Assembly (NCBI GenBank): GCA_002730975.1
Contig: PCBO01000048.1
Span: 5,415-57,899 of the forward strand
Origin: Opitutia bacterium
GTDB lineage: Bacteria; Verrucomicrobiota; Verrucomicrobiia; Opitutales; Seribacteraceae
DNA: 52,485 nucleotides
Reading direction: 5' to 3'
Made by a program: the position numbers and the translations under genes. The first letter of the stretch is position 1, and each line of letters starts with the position of its first letter. Below are positions 16,646 through 26,541 of this stretch, one piece after another. The notes under the pieces are model-generated. The model did no database searches and was not told the origin of the DNA. It saw nothing but the letters and a program-made list of their open reading frames with translations.

Positions 16646-18054
16646 GATTTTCCCACTTTTCCAGAATTATCGGAAAGTTTGTTGAAACAATTACATAGCG
16701 GGAAAACTATCGATAGCCAAATGTTAACCACGAAGACCAATTGTGAAATGGCTAGAATGATGAAAGCGAACTTGGAGATCAAAAAATAAGGTTTTATTGC
16801 GGAAATTACACTTTCAGCCCAAGCCAACTCCGGCTGTTGGGAAAGGACGCCGTGTGTGAGTCCACCGATAAGGTAAGCTAGCAAAAGGGCCATTACTCCG
16901 AAGGCCGAAGTCCAAAAGTGAAAGGATGCGGCTTTTTCGTTCGTTTTACTCCCCGTAATGCGAGGAAGCATATAGTAGACCACACCAAATATGATCATAC
17001 TGAAGAAACCGTATACACGTTGATTAAAGTGAAATTCGTTGATAATCGAAAACTGTGTGATTTTGGCTACTGCGGGGAGTGAGAAAATTATACCGATGTA
17101 ACTTGATATAGTATATGAAATAGTACCGAAAATCACGAATCGCAGTGGAATGTTGTTCCAAACTTTACCAATGTCCTTGAATGCAGTGGCGTGGAAATTC
17201 GTGGACGCAACGGCGATAGGAAAAACCATGGCGATACTCATTACTGTTCCAATTGCGGGAATCCACATTGGAAATGGACCGCCTTCAAGATGATGAAGAC
17301 CTGACCATGGGGCCAAGAAAGCGATGCACCAGAAGCCGAAAATGGCCAAATAGTACTTTTCTATGGGTCGCCCGAGAATCTTGGGTATGAGGTAGTAGGC
17401 GGAACCTAGAGCTATCGGTGTAATCCAAAGCCAAATAACGTTTTGCGAATACCACATTGATACTACGCTTTGTACTGTTCCGCGACCGGGGTTTAACTCT
17501 AAGCCTTGCCATGCTACTAGAAAAAGAGCGGGAAACCAGAGGAACGAAGCCAATACGAACCATTGTGTGACATAAGTATCCCTGTTGACACGAGATCGGT
17601 GCAGGACGAAAATCAAGGCAGCGATCACAAAATAGGACACCAACAGCGCAGGCCAAACGACAACTGGCATTTCCATCAAATCGGAAGAGGTCATGTGCCC
17701 GGCGAAGATTCCTCCGAGCCCGAGAGTAATAGCCAAATTCCAAACCGCTCCTGCTACGATGAGATAAAATCTTCCTCGTACTTCAGCTTGCCCTATACGA
17801 GCAAGTAACCAAATGCTTACTGCAAAAACGGCATTGGATGCCCAGCCGTAAACGAATGCGTTGGTTTGAGCTGCCTTTACTTTTCCATATGTGAGAAATT
17901 CATAAGATCCCAAGAAAGTTGGATCAGTTGACTTGGCGGCAACGACATAGGCTAAGGCAGCAGCCACCAGAAGCCATAGTCCGGCGGAAGCTAGGAAGAA
18001 AGAAACGACTAAACGGGCGGACTTGTCGATTAAGCTTTCGTTCGAATCGCTCAT
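16642..18054 (-). CDS. CcoN-like (cbb3 oxidase subunit I) protein with degenerate cofactor sites
   Basis: A 470-residue protein with about twelve membrane helices and clear CcoN sequence (LTYGKVKAAQTNAFVYGW, WYSQN, YYLIPKILGRPI, LHHLEGGP, FGVVYYMLPRITG). Aligned by eye to cbb3 subunit I, the low-spin heme b ligands are lost (His to Gln63; His to Asn344). The first CuB His is Gln204 and the Tyr normally cross-linked to it is Ala248. The other CuB pair (His254, His255) and the proximal high-spin heme ligand (His342) remain. The key codons were read back from the DNA. Normal O2 reduction is therefore unlikely. It lies in the operon of alternative complex III and overlaps its CcoO-like partner by four bases. 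It may be a scaffold or electron-relay subunit, or have changed chemistry. Confidence 0.85.
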   Translation of the reverse strand: MSDSNESLIDKSARLVVSFFLASAGLWLLVAAALAYVVAAKSTDPTFLGSYEFLTYGKVKAAQTNAFVYGWASNAVFAVSIWLLARIGQAEVRGRFYLIVAGAVWNLAITLGLGGIFAGHMTSSDLMEMPVVVWPALLVSYFVIAALIFVLHRSRVNRDTYVTQWFVLASFLWFPALFLVAWQGLELNPGRGTVQSVVSMWYSQNVIWLWITPIALGSAYYLIPKILGRPIEKYYLAIFGFWCIAFLAPWSGLHHLEGGPFPMWIPAIGTVMSIAMVFPIAVASTNFHATAFKDIGKVWNNIPLRFVIFGTISYTISSYIGIIFSLPAVAKITQFSIINEFHFNQRVYGFFSMIIFGVVYYMLPRITGSKTNEKAASFHFWTSAFGVMALLLAYLIGGLTHGVLSQQPELAWAESVISAIKPYFLISKFAFIILAISQLVFVVNIWLSIVFPLCNCFNKLSDNSGKVGKS

Positions 18055-18389
18055 CTTTCACCCCCTTCCGTTCCGGTTCCATTGGACTCATCGGAGTCGG
18101 ATACTTTGTTGGAAGAGTACTCCTTTACAATCTCTAGCATCACACTTTCCAAGCTTGAATTAATTTCGGCATGAGCCCTGTCGATTGCTTCCGTGAAATT
18201 TCCTTCTTCGGATCTATAGGCTGCCACGTTCTTTATTCTATCGTTGATCACTCGATTGTCGACTGGAGACAGTTCCTCGGAGGGAAGGCACTGTCGCAGA
18301 ATAAAGAAGGCGAAAACTAGAACAGTCGCGACTATCAGGGAGAAGAAGACGCTACAGCCATCGGCGCGCTGAAGTGTCGAGTTACTCAT
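18051..18389 (-). CDS. Small single-helix membrane protein of the ACIII operon, unknown family
   Basis: A 112-residue protein between actF and the CcoN-like gene, overlapping actF by eight bases and the CcoN-like gene by four. One helix (about 14-32, FFSLIVATVLVFAFFILR) precedes a polar, acidic, mostly helical tail (about 40-100) with no cysteines in a heme pattern. The N-terminus is probably cytoplasmic and the tail periplasmic. Its place between the two sets of subunits suggests an accessory or linker subunit, in the way ActG or CcoQ/CcoH are small helices of their complexes. No family was recognised. Confidence 0.65.
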   Translation of the reverse strand: MSNSTLQRADGCSVFFSLIVATVLVFAFFILRQCLPSEELSPVDNRVINDRIKNVAAYRSEEGNFTEAIDRAHAEINSSLESVMLEIVKEYSSNKVSDSDESNGTGTEGGER

Positions 18390-19692
18390 GATAGTTGATT
18401 GAAGCCTTTATGCGTGGATCTCGCACTGGTATTATTTCAGCATCTGATTCGCGATAGCTTTTGAGAACTGCCCAAATGCATAGACCGCCGACCCCAACCA
18501 AGGTGAAGAGTCCCCAAATTAGTTGAGTGCCTAGAACATATCGAATGTCATAACCAACTGCAGATTCTGAATTTGGAATACGTCCTGGGATGATGTTCCA
18601 ATAAAGATCGAGTAAGTGAAAGCAAAGTATCCAAACTACGATCTTTAGCGTCTTGTTGGGTTCCACCTTATTTCGATACCAAAGCAATGAGAGAAACGGA
18701 ATGAGAAAGTGACCAAAAATTAAGCCCATGGATACCCAAAACCAACCCGTGCGCTCGCCGGTGTTCGGATTGATTTCTCGAATGACGTACCAAAAAGTCT
18801 CTTCCGGTATGTTGGCGTTGTAAATTAGGAAGTACTGGGAAAAGCTAATGTAAGCCCAAAAAACTGTGAATGCCAAGGATAGGCAGGCAAGATCGTATTG
18901 ATGTGCCTTGAAATTATAAAACCCCTTCAAGTCCGTCCGAGTTGCGAGGACAAAGCATAAGATTATGGCAACGGCCAAACCTGCCCGAATGGATGCTGCG
19001 AAGAACCAGACTCCAAACATTGTCGAGAACCAGTGGTACTCAAGACTCATAAACCAGTCGAAAGCTCCAAATGTGAGGGCGAGAGCACCAGCAGGTAATC
19101 CGGCTGCAGAAATGTTGTGGCCTAACTGGGTCCACTTTGAATCGCCGTCACGGTCTTGAGTGAAAGAAACCTTTCGCATCCAGTAGGATAATGAGCAGAA
19201 TATCGCAAAATAGCCAATCACTCGAATGCTGAAGAAGAAAACGTTAAGGTAACTACTTTTCTTCTGAAGCAGTACGTCATGGCCGACTTTGTGTACTTCA
19301 CCTGCTACTGGGACATCGCTGGCCGGGTTGACCCAATTCCACAAGACGCCTGCTTGATCGCCTCCAAACCAAACTACTAGAATAAGAGGAAGAAAGCAGA
19401 GTCCTAACCAAGGAAAAACAGCTAAGCAATGTTCCATTTGGCGTCTTACGACTGGAGTCCATTGGGAGTTGAAAACTCGAAACAGCATGACCAGCATGAG
19501 CATGCCAATCGCTATACTGAGCCAAAAAGTAGTACCCCATAACCAACCTAAAAATGGGTTCTTGTCGCCATTTGCGACTCCCATGAAAATACCGATTAAT
19601 CCGCCCCCGAGACCAATGGCGGCGGCACCTAGGCATTTTGTAGACAAGTCCGTCTTTCCACCAGAAATTCCGATCGTTTCGTCTGCACTCAT
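18382..19692 (-). CDS. actF: Alternative complex III subunit ActF (NrfD-like quinol-side membrane protein)
   Basis: A 436-residue protein with about ten membrane helices and ActF-type sequence (GVANGDKNPFLGWLWG, FPWLGLCFLPL, FGAFDWFMSLEYHWFSTMFG, AYISFSQYFLIYNANIPEE). ActF and ActC are paralogous NrfD-like membrane subunits; in known structures ActC is thought to hold the quinol site, and ActF forms a second proton-pathway-like half. It begins in the last bases of actE (4-base overlap) and belongs to the actABCDEF operon. The family call is firm. Confidence 0.9.
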   Translation of the reverse strand: MSADETIGISGGKTDLSTKCLGAAAIGLGGGLIGIFMGVANGDKNPFLGWLWGTTFWLSIAIGMLMLVMLFRVFNSQWTPVVRRQMEHCLAVFPWLGLCFLPLILVVWFGGDQAGVLWNWVNPASDVPVAGEVHKVGHDVLLQKKSSYLNVFFFSIRVIGYFAIFCSLSYWMRKVSFTQDRDGDSKWTQLGHNISAAGLPAGALALTFGAFDWFMSLEYHWFSTMFGVWFFAASIRAGLAVAIILCFVLATRTDLKGFYNFKAHQYDLACLSLAFTVFWAYISFSQYFLIYNANIPEETFWYVIREINPNTGERTGWFWVSMGLIFGHFLIPFLSLLWYRNKVEPNKTLKIVVWILCFHLLDLYWNIIPGRIPNSESAVGYDIRYVLGTQLIWGLFTLVGVGGLCIWAVLKSYRESDAEIIPVRDPRIKASINYHE

Positions 19693-20348
19693 TCGACCAC
19701 CTCTTGTTTACGCGCATTCCCAACATAGGATTGCAATGCCCTGACATACAGAACAATTGCCCAACGTTCCTTGGGGTTCAGTTTATCCGACAAGCCCAAC
19801 ATGATTTGAGAGGCTGAGCCGTTTGAGATGGCGTTGTAAATTTGACCATCACTCCATGGTTGCAAAGCTTCAAGATAGGCAGATTTGCCACTAGGGTCAG
19901 ACAGGTTTTTTGGCAATAATCCGAATTGAGCGGTAACACCTCGACCATTTCCGTATTGCCCATGGCAATTGCTGCAATGAATGTCATAACCCTCTTTGCC
20001 TTGCCTCATCAATGCCATGTCGACTTCAACTTGCGGGGGTATTCGTGCCGTGTAGTTGCCGCTTGAATCCTTGCCCGTCCGAAACACCTCGGAGGCAATG
20101 TCGATGTCAGAGGAAAAAACATTACCTATGTCTAGGGCGTTACCTCTGACAATAGAGCCAGCTGGTGGCAGTCGGTCTGAACGACGATCCGGAAAAAGAT
20201 TGTTCTGGGATTGTTCTAAAAACTTTAGTTGTCGATCCATATCCGGAAAAACTTCTATTGGCGGGTTCTTGGAAATATCTCCACGGAATCCTAGGATAGA
20301 GACAACAGTGATGATTGCCAAAGCGTAAACCCACAGGAAGTATCTCAT
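19689..20348 (-). CDS. actE: Alternative complex III subunit ActE (monoheme cytochrome c)
   Basis: A 219-residue protein. ATG 20348 is chosen because it lies one base after the actD stop and starts a signal anchor (MRYFLWVYALAIITVVSILGF). The heme site is CSNCH in a class I cytochrome domain (YDIHCSNCHGQYGNGRGV), with a likely axial Met near SQIMLGL. ActE is the membrane-attached cytochrome that passes electrons from the ActA/ActB arm to soluble carriers or to a terminal oxidase. The longer frame from 20429 overlaps actD and lacks a reason to be used. The end overlaps actF by four bases. Confidence 0.9.
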   Translation of the reverse strand: MRYFLWVYALAIITVVSILGFRGDISKNPPIEVFPDMDRQLKFLEQSQNNLFPDRRSDRLPPAGSIVRGNALDIGNVFSSDIDIASEVFRTGKDSSGNYTARIPPQVEVDMALMRQGKEGYDIHCSNCHGQYGNGRGVTAQFGLLPKNLSDPSGKSAYLEALQPWSDGQIYNAISNGSASQIMLGLSDKLNPKERWAIVLYVRALQSYVGNARKQEVVE

Positions 20349-20349
20349 G

Positions 20350-20922
20350 TCAAAACTCCTCCGGTTCACGAATGAGACCAACAGACTTCCCGCCAATATC
20401 ATTAAGGAAACTTTTTGTTTCCTCATCATCGAATTTCGGGTCTTCTACCTCAATGACAATCATGAATTTGTCATCACCGGTACGACCGAACTTCGGATGC
20501 TCGAAGACAGGATGATTGTGCCTAGGCAGTCGGTTGAGAAAAAACATGCCGAACAACGTCCCGAAAGCAGCAAATAAAATAGTGAGTTCGTAAAAGACTG
20601 GGAAAGGGAAAATCGGACTGAAGAACGGTTTGCCGCCCGCAATGAGGGGGTAGTCGTAGGCATTCATGTACCAGACTATAAACATACCAGTGAAAAAACC
20701 AGTGACTCCACCAATTAAAGTGAAGCGGGGCACTTTTGAGCGTATGGGAAAGCCCTTTTCGTCCAATCCATACATTTGGGCATCAAGTCCGTGCACAGGC
20801 ATCGGCGTGTAGCATTCCCAACTAGTGTAGCCGGCATCCCGTACCTTTGCGGCTGCAGTATAGATGTCACTAGCGGTATTAAAAACCGCCGTAAGTCCAT
20901 ATTTTATGCCTTTATTTGCCAT
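20350..20922 (-). CDS. actD: Alternative complex III subunit ActD
   Basis: A 190-residue protein with two membrane helices (about 70-90 and 108-130). The N-terminal domain has the ActD pattern (YGLTAVFNTASDIYTAAAKVRDAGYTSWECYTPMPVHGLD). The middle has GGVTGFFTGMFIVWYMN and YPLIAGGKPFFSPIFPFPVFYELTILFAA; the tail is charged and cytoplasmic (DNHPVFE-like region to EPEEF). ActD is a structural subunit next to ActC/ActF. It follows actC by 26 bases and precedes actE by one. The call is firm from sequence and position. Confidence 0.9.
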   Translation of the reverse strand: MANKGIKYGLTAVFNTASDIYTAAAKVRDAGYTSWECYTPMPVHGLDAQMYGLDEKGFPIRSKVPRFTLIGGVTGFFTGMFIVWYMNAYDYPLIAGGKPFFSPIFPFPVFYELTILFAAFGTLFGMFFLNRLPRHNHPVFEHPKFGRTGDDKFMIVIEVEDPKFDDEETKSFLNDIGGKSVGLIREPEEF

Positions 20923-20948
20923 GTTTGCTTAGAGATTGGGATCTAAGG

Positions 20949-22367
20949 TTAATGCTTTCCGGCGTGTGGGTCTGCCATCGGAGTTACGGACTTCACCTCA
21001 GCCAATGGCATGAGCGGCAGGAACCGAAGGAAAAGAAGGAAGAGCACCGAGAAGAACCCGAATGTTCCAAAGAAAGTAAATATGTCGACAACGGTTGGAG
21101 AATAGTATCCCCAGCTGGAGGGAAGAAAATCGCGTGACAGGGTAGTGTTCGCGATTACGAAGCGCTCAAACCACATTCCAATGTTTACAAAGATGGAAAT
21201 GACCCAAACTAGTGGAGTATTTTCACGGATGGCCTTAAACCAGAGCAATTGAGGGCAAATTACGTTGCAACTGACCATGATCCAATAAGCCCACCAGTAA
21301 TTACCGAAAGCGCGATTGATAAAGGCAAAACCCTCATAGGAGTTGGCGCCGTACCAAGCGATGAAGAATTCCATGGCATAGGCATACCCAACTAAGCTTC
21401 CGGTGGCCAAGGTGATCTTGCACATGTTGTCTATGTGCTTTTGATTTATCAGGTCGTGGAGGCCAAATACAGCACGCACAGGAAGGAGAAGGGTCATAAC
21501 CATTCCGAAACCCGAAAAAATAGCACCCGCTACGAAATAAGGGGGGAAAATAGTAGTGTGCCATCCAGGTAAGTTGGCTATTGCAAAGTCAAACGACACA
21601 ATCGTGTGAACAGAAAGTACGAGTGGAGTGGAAAGCCCTGCCAAGAGGAGGTAGGCCATCTCGAAGTTTCGCCAGTGGGTATTTGAATTGTTCCAACCCA
21701 TGGATAGAAACCCATAAAAGTACTTTCGCCACATTTTTTGGGCTCGATCCCGCAATACGGCGAGATCGGGGATCATTCCCATATACCAAAACAGAATGGA
21801 GACTGTAAAGTAAGTCGAAACTGCAAACACGTCCCATTCCAATGGGCTCTTGAATTGAGGCCATATGTTGTTTGCGTTGGGAATGGGAAACAACCACCAC
21901 GCGAACCATACCCGACCCACATGAAAAAGTGGGAAAATGCCAGCGCACATGACGGCAAACACTGTCATGGCTTCTGAGCCGCGATTAATCGAAGTCCTCC
22001 ACTTTTGCTTAAGCAAGCATAGAATTGCAGAAATCAGAGTGCCTGCGTGCCCTATTCCAATCCAAAATACAAAATTGACGATAGCCCATCCCCAATTAAC
22101 CGGATTATTGTTTCCCCATTCTCCCACTCCGGAGGAAACTAGAACGAGTAAACCCATTCCCGTAAAACTTGCTATCAACAGTGAAAAAATAAAGCACCAC
22201 CACCACCAGGAAGGTGTTTTCGCCTCGACGATTCCGCAAATTTTTTCGGTGATCCAGTGAAGGCTACGCTTGTTTAGTACAAGTGGAACCTCATCCAGTT
22301 TAGCCGGCTTGACCTTTTTCAGAATCTCGGCTGATGGTTTCACCATATCTGTAGTTGCAGAACTCAT
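20949..22367 (-). CDS. actC: Alternative complex III subunit ActC (NrfD-like, probable quinol site)
   Basis: A 472-residue polytopic protein of the NrfD/PsrC family with about ten helices. Family segments include [63 protein letters not shown], and [30 protein letters not shown]. In alternative complex III this subunit oxidises quinol together with the [3Fe-4S] cluster of ActB. It starts at the actB stop (22367) and precedes actD by 26 bases. Confidence 0.92.
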   Translation of the reverse strand: MSSATTDMVKPSAEILKKVKPAKLDEVPLVLNKRSLHWITEKICGIVEAKTPSWWWWCFIFSLLIASFTGMGLLVLVSSGVGEWGNNNPVNWGWAIVNFVFWIGIGHAGTLISAILCLLKQKWRTSINRGSEAMTVFAVMCAGIFPLFHVGRVWFAWWLFPIPNANNIWPQFKSPLEWDVFAVSTYFTVSILFWYMGMIPDLAVLRDRAQKMWRKYFYGFLSMGWNNSNTHWRNFEMAYLLLAGLSTPLVLSVHTIVSFDFAIANLPGWHTTIFPPYFVAGAIFSGFGMVMTLLLPVRAVFGLHDLINQKHIDNMCKITLATGSLVGYAYAMEFFIAWYGANSYEGFAFINRAFGNYWWAYWIMVSCNVICPQLLWFKAIRENTPLVWVISIFVNIGMWFERFVIANTTLSRDFLPSSWGYYSPTVVDIFTFFGTFGFFSVLFLLFLRFLPLMPLAEVKSVTPMADPHAGKH

Positions 22368-25300
22368 TAATGGTCGGAATTCCCGTTGGCGCCAGTGGGA
22401 TGCTCGCCATGGCCCTCATGTCCATGATCGTCGTGCGAAGGGTGAGCCCGATCATGGTATTCACGAGAAGAGTAAGGTTTCTCAGTGAAATCAGGCATTT
22501 CTGGATTAGGATTACGAACGCGCGCTAGATAAGTTGTTCGTGGTCTAGTATCCAAATAACCGAGTACCGAGTAGTTTCTTGGATTCTCTTTTTTCTTCGT
22601 AACTTCACTCTCAGGATCGGATAAATCTCCAAAAGATATAGCATCTGCTGAGCAAACTTGTTGGCATGCAGTTTTCATGGTGCCGTCAGGTACTTTAAGC
22701 TCATCGCCTAGTTCGATTTCAGGACCGTTTTTACCTGTTTCAAACTTTGCTGTCCTCTGCGCATTGACTTTGGTTCGAATCTTGGCTTCTTGAATGCGCT
22801 GGACGCAGTAAGTGCATTTTTCCATTACGCCACGCATTCTGACCGTAACGTCTGGGTTGTTTGCCATAGTCGGCAGTTTTGGGTTTTCTTCACCCAATGG
22901 ACCCAGATATAGCTGATCTGTTTTTCTCTTATTCCAATCGAAGAAGTTGAACCTTCGGACCTTGTAAGGGCAATTATTTGCACAATAACGAGTGCCTACG
23001 CATCTGTTGTAGGCCATAGCATTGAGACCTTCTTCGTCATGAACCGTAGCATTTACAGGACAAACTTGTTCACAAGGAGCAGTTTCACAATGCATGCACG
23101 AGACCCCTTGGAAGTTAACTTGAACATCGGAGGGGATTTCCGCTCCATCTCGCTCTGTAGAACTAAAGTAGCGGTCTAGGCGAATCCAGTGCATCTCACG
23201 ACCACGAAGCACTTGATCTTTACCCACCACAGGGATATTGTTTTCACTTTGGCAGGCCACCACACATGCATTGCAGCCAGTGCATAGATTCAAATCAATG
23301 GCCATCCCCCACTGATGAAGCCCGGGTTTGTCGCTCTTTTCGTAGTTGTGGTCAGGATGTTCGTATAGTGAATGCCCTCTTGGAGTTGTTTGTGCTTTGA
23401 ACTTTACCGAAGCTTTTTCGTCACGACCGTAAATCTGAGGGGAGTGGGACTCGGCTCCCATTTTTGATGCGAAGTTTTCGTCCTCCAAGTATTCTTCAAC
23501 ATTGGCCTCCCGAACTATAGCACGCCCTTCCATCGACCAATGTTCTTGTACATTTGCTAAAGTTTTGCGTTTTGAAGTAGGCGTGAGACTAACACTCGTA
23601 ACTATGCGAGAAGAATCATTTCCAAGCAGTGCAGAAGAATCATATCCCGTCCCTGTTCCTACCCTGCCAACCACCTTGCGGCCCATTCCCAGAGTGGCGA
23701 CTAGAGTGTAATCAGCTAGCCCGGGTTGAACATGCAGTGGTCCCTCGATGAATGAACCGTTTGGTAGACTTAGTTTAACAATCGGAGAATCTTGCTTCCC
23801 CAAGTCAAATACTGCTGTGTCAGGGGCAACTTCACCGTTTTTATTCAGCATTGTAGCCTTTGGCAACAAATTCAGGTCGGGATGCTTTTCTTCTAGGAAT
23901 CTTGCCATGACGGGACTTACGAGAATAGCGTTGTCCCATGTTAGCTTACTCATCGGGTCCGGGCACTCTTGCATCCAACCATTGTTTGAATATCTACCAT
24001 CCCAAGTATGGAAGTCAGGTACCAACAGAACCTCTAATGAATCGTTACTGGGTACAGCTGGCAGGAGCAAATTGAATTCAAGAATTTTGGACAGGTCGAA
24101 GTTTACGGGTTCGAATTTCTGTTCAAGTCTTAGAAGTCCAACTCTGAGGAAATCCTCAAACGAAATTGTTTTTTCAGAAAGTTCATTGAATTTCTTCTCA
24201 ACTAGAGACCTAGGATCATCTTCAATGCCAGCTAAACGGCAGAGAAATTCAAGTTCGGAGAATGTCTCGAAGAGAGGAGAAATTAAGGGTTGGATTGGGA
24301 AATAAGATGAATGGGACCAATCTCGACCGTCGCCCCAGCTTTCTAGATAATGTGAAGCACCCACATGTAGATCTGCAAGCTGGGAAGTTTCATCCACCTC
24401 GTAACCGAAACGAAGAACTGTTTTAACATTCTTAGTTAATTCGGACCACTCGACATTGCCACATGAAAGATAGGCGGGATTGCCACCCATGAATATCAAA
24501 GTCGTGACAAGACCTTCCTTGAGTTTGGAGACTAAATCCGAGAATTTCTCTTCGTCCGGAACATCGTCATCGGATAAATGAGCGTAATCAACGGTTTTGC
24601 CATTGGCTTCAAGCGATTTGTTTATGGCACAAGTTAGGATGTGAACTTCGTCAGGAAGGTGGTTACCGGCTAAAACTAAAGATTTGCCTTTGTGCGAAGA
24701 TAAATCTTTGGCCGTCTCTTTGATCCAATTGGAATGGGATGCAACCCCGGATCCTCTATCCTTTAAATGCTTGATGATTTTTTCACTAGCAACACCTTGG
24801 AGAACTTCTGCGGCTAATGCATTTACGAAGCTTACCATTCTGCTGGACTCAAGGCGAAGGCGATGATCCGCAACCCCTCCAGTTCGGGTCAAGTCAGACT
24901 CTACGGAGTAAAGTCTGTTCATTTTGCTTACGTCGTCTTGGCTGTCGGCTTTGCGTCCTTTCGAAAAACCTCTTGTATTGGATGAGTCTTCAGGCTCTCT
25001 GCAACTCAAGAAATCACAATCGATGGATAGGATACGTTTCGCAATTCCCAGTTTTGGTAGAACCCTTAGAGAACCATCAACACCAAGCGCATCAGCTAAG
25101 GCGTTTGCCGGACCATTAAAATCAATCGCCTCGTATTCAGCCCAGAACACTCCTTTGTCTTTTAACTTCTGCACAAGATCCGCACGGGAAGGTGAAGATG
25201 ATTTGTCAGCAAGTACAGCGATCGAACCACTGGACAAAGACTCGGAAGATAAAAGTTTACTTATTTCTTTCTCGGCATCCACTCTGGAAATCTTTTCCCA

Positions 25301-25813
25301 TTTAACCTCGTCACCACTTTTAGAAGAAGTTTTTTTCTTAACATAGCTACCTTGGCTTCTGTCTGGGTCATAAAGATTAAGTACGCTGGCTTGAGCATAA
25401 ATATCAGTAGCCCCACCTGAAGGTAAGTAAGAAGGGTTTCCCTCGATTTTAGTTGGACGAGCTTGATGGCTTTCAACAATAAGGGGTTGGTTGCCATGAG
25501 AATTAGGTTGGGAAGTGCAGTAATAAACGGGGACTCCCGGGATTATCTCCTCGGGTGAACGTCCATATGGCATGATTGCCTGCTCCGGCCTTCGACACCC
25601 TGTCATTCCAAAACCCGCAAGACCAAAGGACGCCGCCATTACTTTCATGAAGTTGCGTCTTTGTACTCCATCAAGCATAGAAGCACCCTGTGGGAACTCA
25701 CGCTCAACCCAAGTTCGGAAAGAGGGGGTTTGAGCCAAGTCGTCTAGGCTTTTCCAATAGCGAGAACCCGAGGAATCTTTTTCGTTTGAGATATTCATAC
25801 TCATCGGTGACAA
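22367..25813 (-). CDS. actB: Alternative complex III subunit ActB (Tat-exported iron-sulfur protein)
   Basis: A 1148-residue protein. A twin-arginine signal lies unusually far in ([18 protein letters not shown] near residue 50), as in other ActB proteins. About residues 80-770 form a molybdopterin-oxidoreductase-like domain without obvious cofactor ligands. About residues 830-1090 form a ferredoxin-type domain with cysteine groups [45 protein letters not shown] and [10 protein letters not shown], enough for four clusters. It moves electrons from ActC to ActA on the periplasmic face. The C-terminus is His-rich ([19 protein letters not shown]), which could bind a metal. It overlaps actA by 13 bases. 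Confidence 0.93.
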   Translation of the reverse strand: MSPMSMNISNEKDSSGSRYWKSLDDLAQTPSFRTWVEREFPQGASMLDGVQRRNFMKVMAASFGLAGFGMTGCRRPEQAIMPYGRSPEEIIPGVPVYYCTSQPNSHGNQPLIVESHQARPTKIEGNPSYLPSGGATDIYAQASVLNLYDPDRSQGSYVKKKTSSKSGDEVKWEKISRVDAEKEISKLLSSESLSSGSIAVLADKSSSPSRADLVQKLKDKGVFWAEYEAIDFNGPANALADALGVDGSLRVLPKLGIAKRILSIDCDFLSCREPEDSSNTRGFSKGRKADSQDDVSKMNRLYSVESDLTRTGGVADHRLRLESSRMVSFVNALAAEVLQGVASEKIIKHLKDRGSGVASHSNWIKETAKDLSSHKGKSLVLAGNHLPDEVHILTCAINKSLEANGKTVDYAHLSDDDVPDEEKFSDLVSKLKEGLVTTLIFMGGNPAYLSCGNVEWSELTKNVKTVLRFGYEVDETSQLADLHVGASHYLESWGDGRDWSHSSYFPIQPLISPLFETFSELEFLCRLAGIEDDPRSLVEKKFNELSEKTISFEDFLRVGLLRLEQKFEPVNFDLSKILEFNLLLPAVPSNDSLEVLLVPDFHTWDGRYSNNGWMQECPDPMSKLTWDNAILVSPVMARFLEEKHPDLNLLPKATMLNKNGEVAPDTAVFDLGKQDSPIVKLSLPNGSFIEGPLHVQPGLADYTLVATLGMGRKVVGRVGTGTGYDSSALLGNDSSRIVTSVSLTPTSKRKTLANVQEHWSMEGRAIVREANVEEYLEDENFASKMGAESHSPQIYGRDEKASVKFKAQTTPRGHSLYEHPDHNYEKSDKPGLHQWGMAIDLNLCTGCNACVVACQSENNIPVVGKDQVLRGREMHWIRLDRYFSSTERDGAEIPSDVQVNFQGVSCMHCETAPCEQVCPVNATVHDEEGLNAMAYNRCVGTRYCANNCPYKVRRFNFFDWNKRKTDQLYLGPLGEENPKLPTMANNPDVTVRMRGVMEKCTYCVQRIQEAKIRTKVNAQRTAKFETGKNGPEIELGDELKVPDGTMKTACQQVCSADAISFGDLSDPESEVTKKKENPRNYSVLGYLDTRPRTTYLARVRNPNPEMPDFTEKPYSSREYHDRAHPSHDDHGHEGHGEHPTGANGNSDH

Positions 25814-26541
25814 CCGGTACAGCTAACGGGAGGGTGAATTCCCCACTTTTCCTTTAAATTCAGGCCTGCGTGGGCTTGTATAGCTAAAGGATCTTCACTA
25901 TCAGTGAGTGAGGGTAGCCAAGAAAGGTCCGTAACTTTGTCTAAAGGTCGAAGTGAATCTTCTGGATTACGATGGCAATCTAAGCAAAATGCCATACTTA
26001 GATGTTTAGCATGAGAGACTTCTTTCATCTGGTCGATCCTACCGTGGCATGAAACGCAACTTACACCACGATTTACATGAATGGCGTGATTGAAGTAAGC
26101 GTAGTCCGGTACCTTGTGTATACGAGTCCAAGGTACTGCGGGACCTTGGCTGAGTATGCCATCGTTATTCGTGTCTTCCTCTTTGCTTAAAATACCGTCT
26201 TTGTTTTTATCCTCACCGTAATAACTATTTCTAATTGGTTCTAAGGCAGGGGAATCCGCCTTGATAGTCTTGTGGCAACTCATGCATATATTGGCAGCGG
26301 GAACACCGGCATGGGCAGACTTGTCGACTCCATGATGGCAATATCGGCAATCCAGTCCGAGTTCGCCTACATGAAAACTGTGATCGTAAGAAACAGGCTG
26401 TGTTGGTTGATAGCCGACGCGAGTGTACTTAGGGGTGGCGTAGTAATTTATGCCTGCTGAGACTGCAGCACCAATTAGCCCAAATCCGACAATAACCTTG
26501 AGGGGTAGCGTATTGGTCCAGCGAGGAAAGATGTTGCCCAT
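25801..26541 (-). CDS. actA: Alternative complex III subunit ActA (pentaheme cytochrome c) with an EF-hand-like insert
   Basis: A 246-residue protein. A membrane anchor (about 13-32) is followed by five heme sites: CRYCH, CMSCH, CVSCH, CLDCH and CTGCH, as in ActA of Rhodothermus-type complexes. Between the second and third hemes is an insert with DKNKDGILSKEE and DTNNDGILSQG, which match calcium-binding EF-hand/dockerin loops. Such an insert is not part of the ActA core as I know it. This is the first gene of a nine- to ten-gene operon that runs to 14832. The 498 bases before it separate it from the divergent FAD oxidoreductase. Confidence 0.92.
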   Translation of the reverse strand: MGNIFPRWTNTLPLKVIVGFGLIGAAVSAGINYYATPKYTRVGYQPTQPVSYDHSFHVGELGLDCRYCHHGVDKSAHAGVPAANICMSCHKTIKADSPALEPIRNSYYGEDKNKDGILSKEEDTNNDGILSQGPAVPWTRIHKVPDYAYFNHAIHVNRGVSCVSCHGRIDQMKEVSHAKHLSMAFCLDCHRNPEDSLRPLDKVTDLSWLPSLTDSEDPLAIQAHAGLNLKEKWGIHPPVSCTGCHR

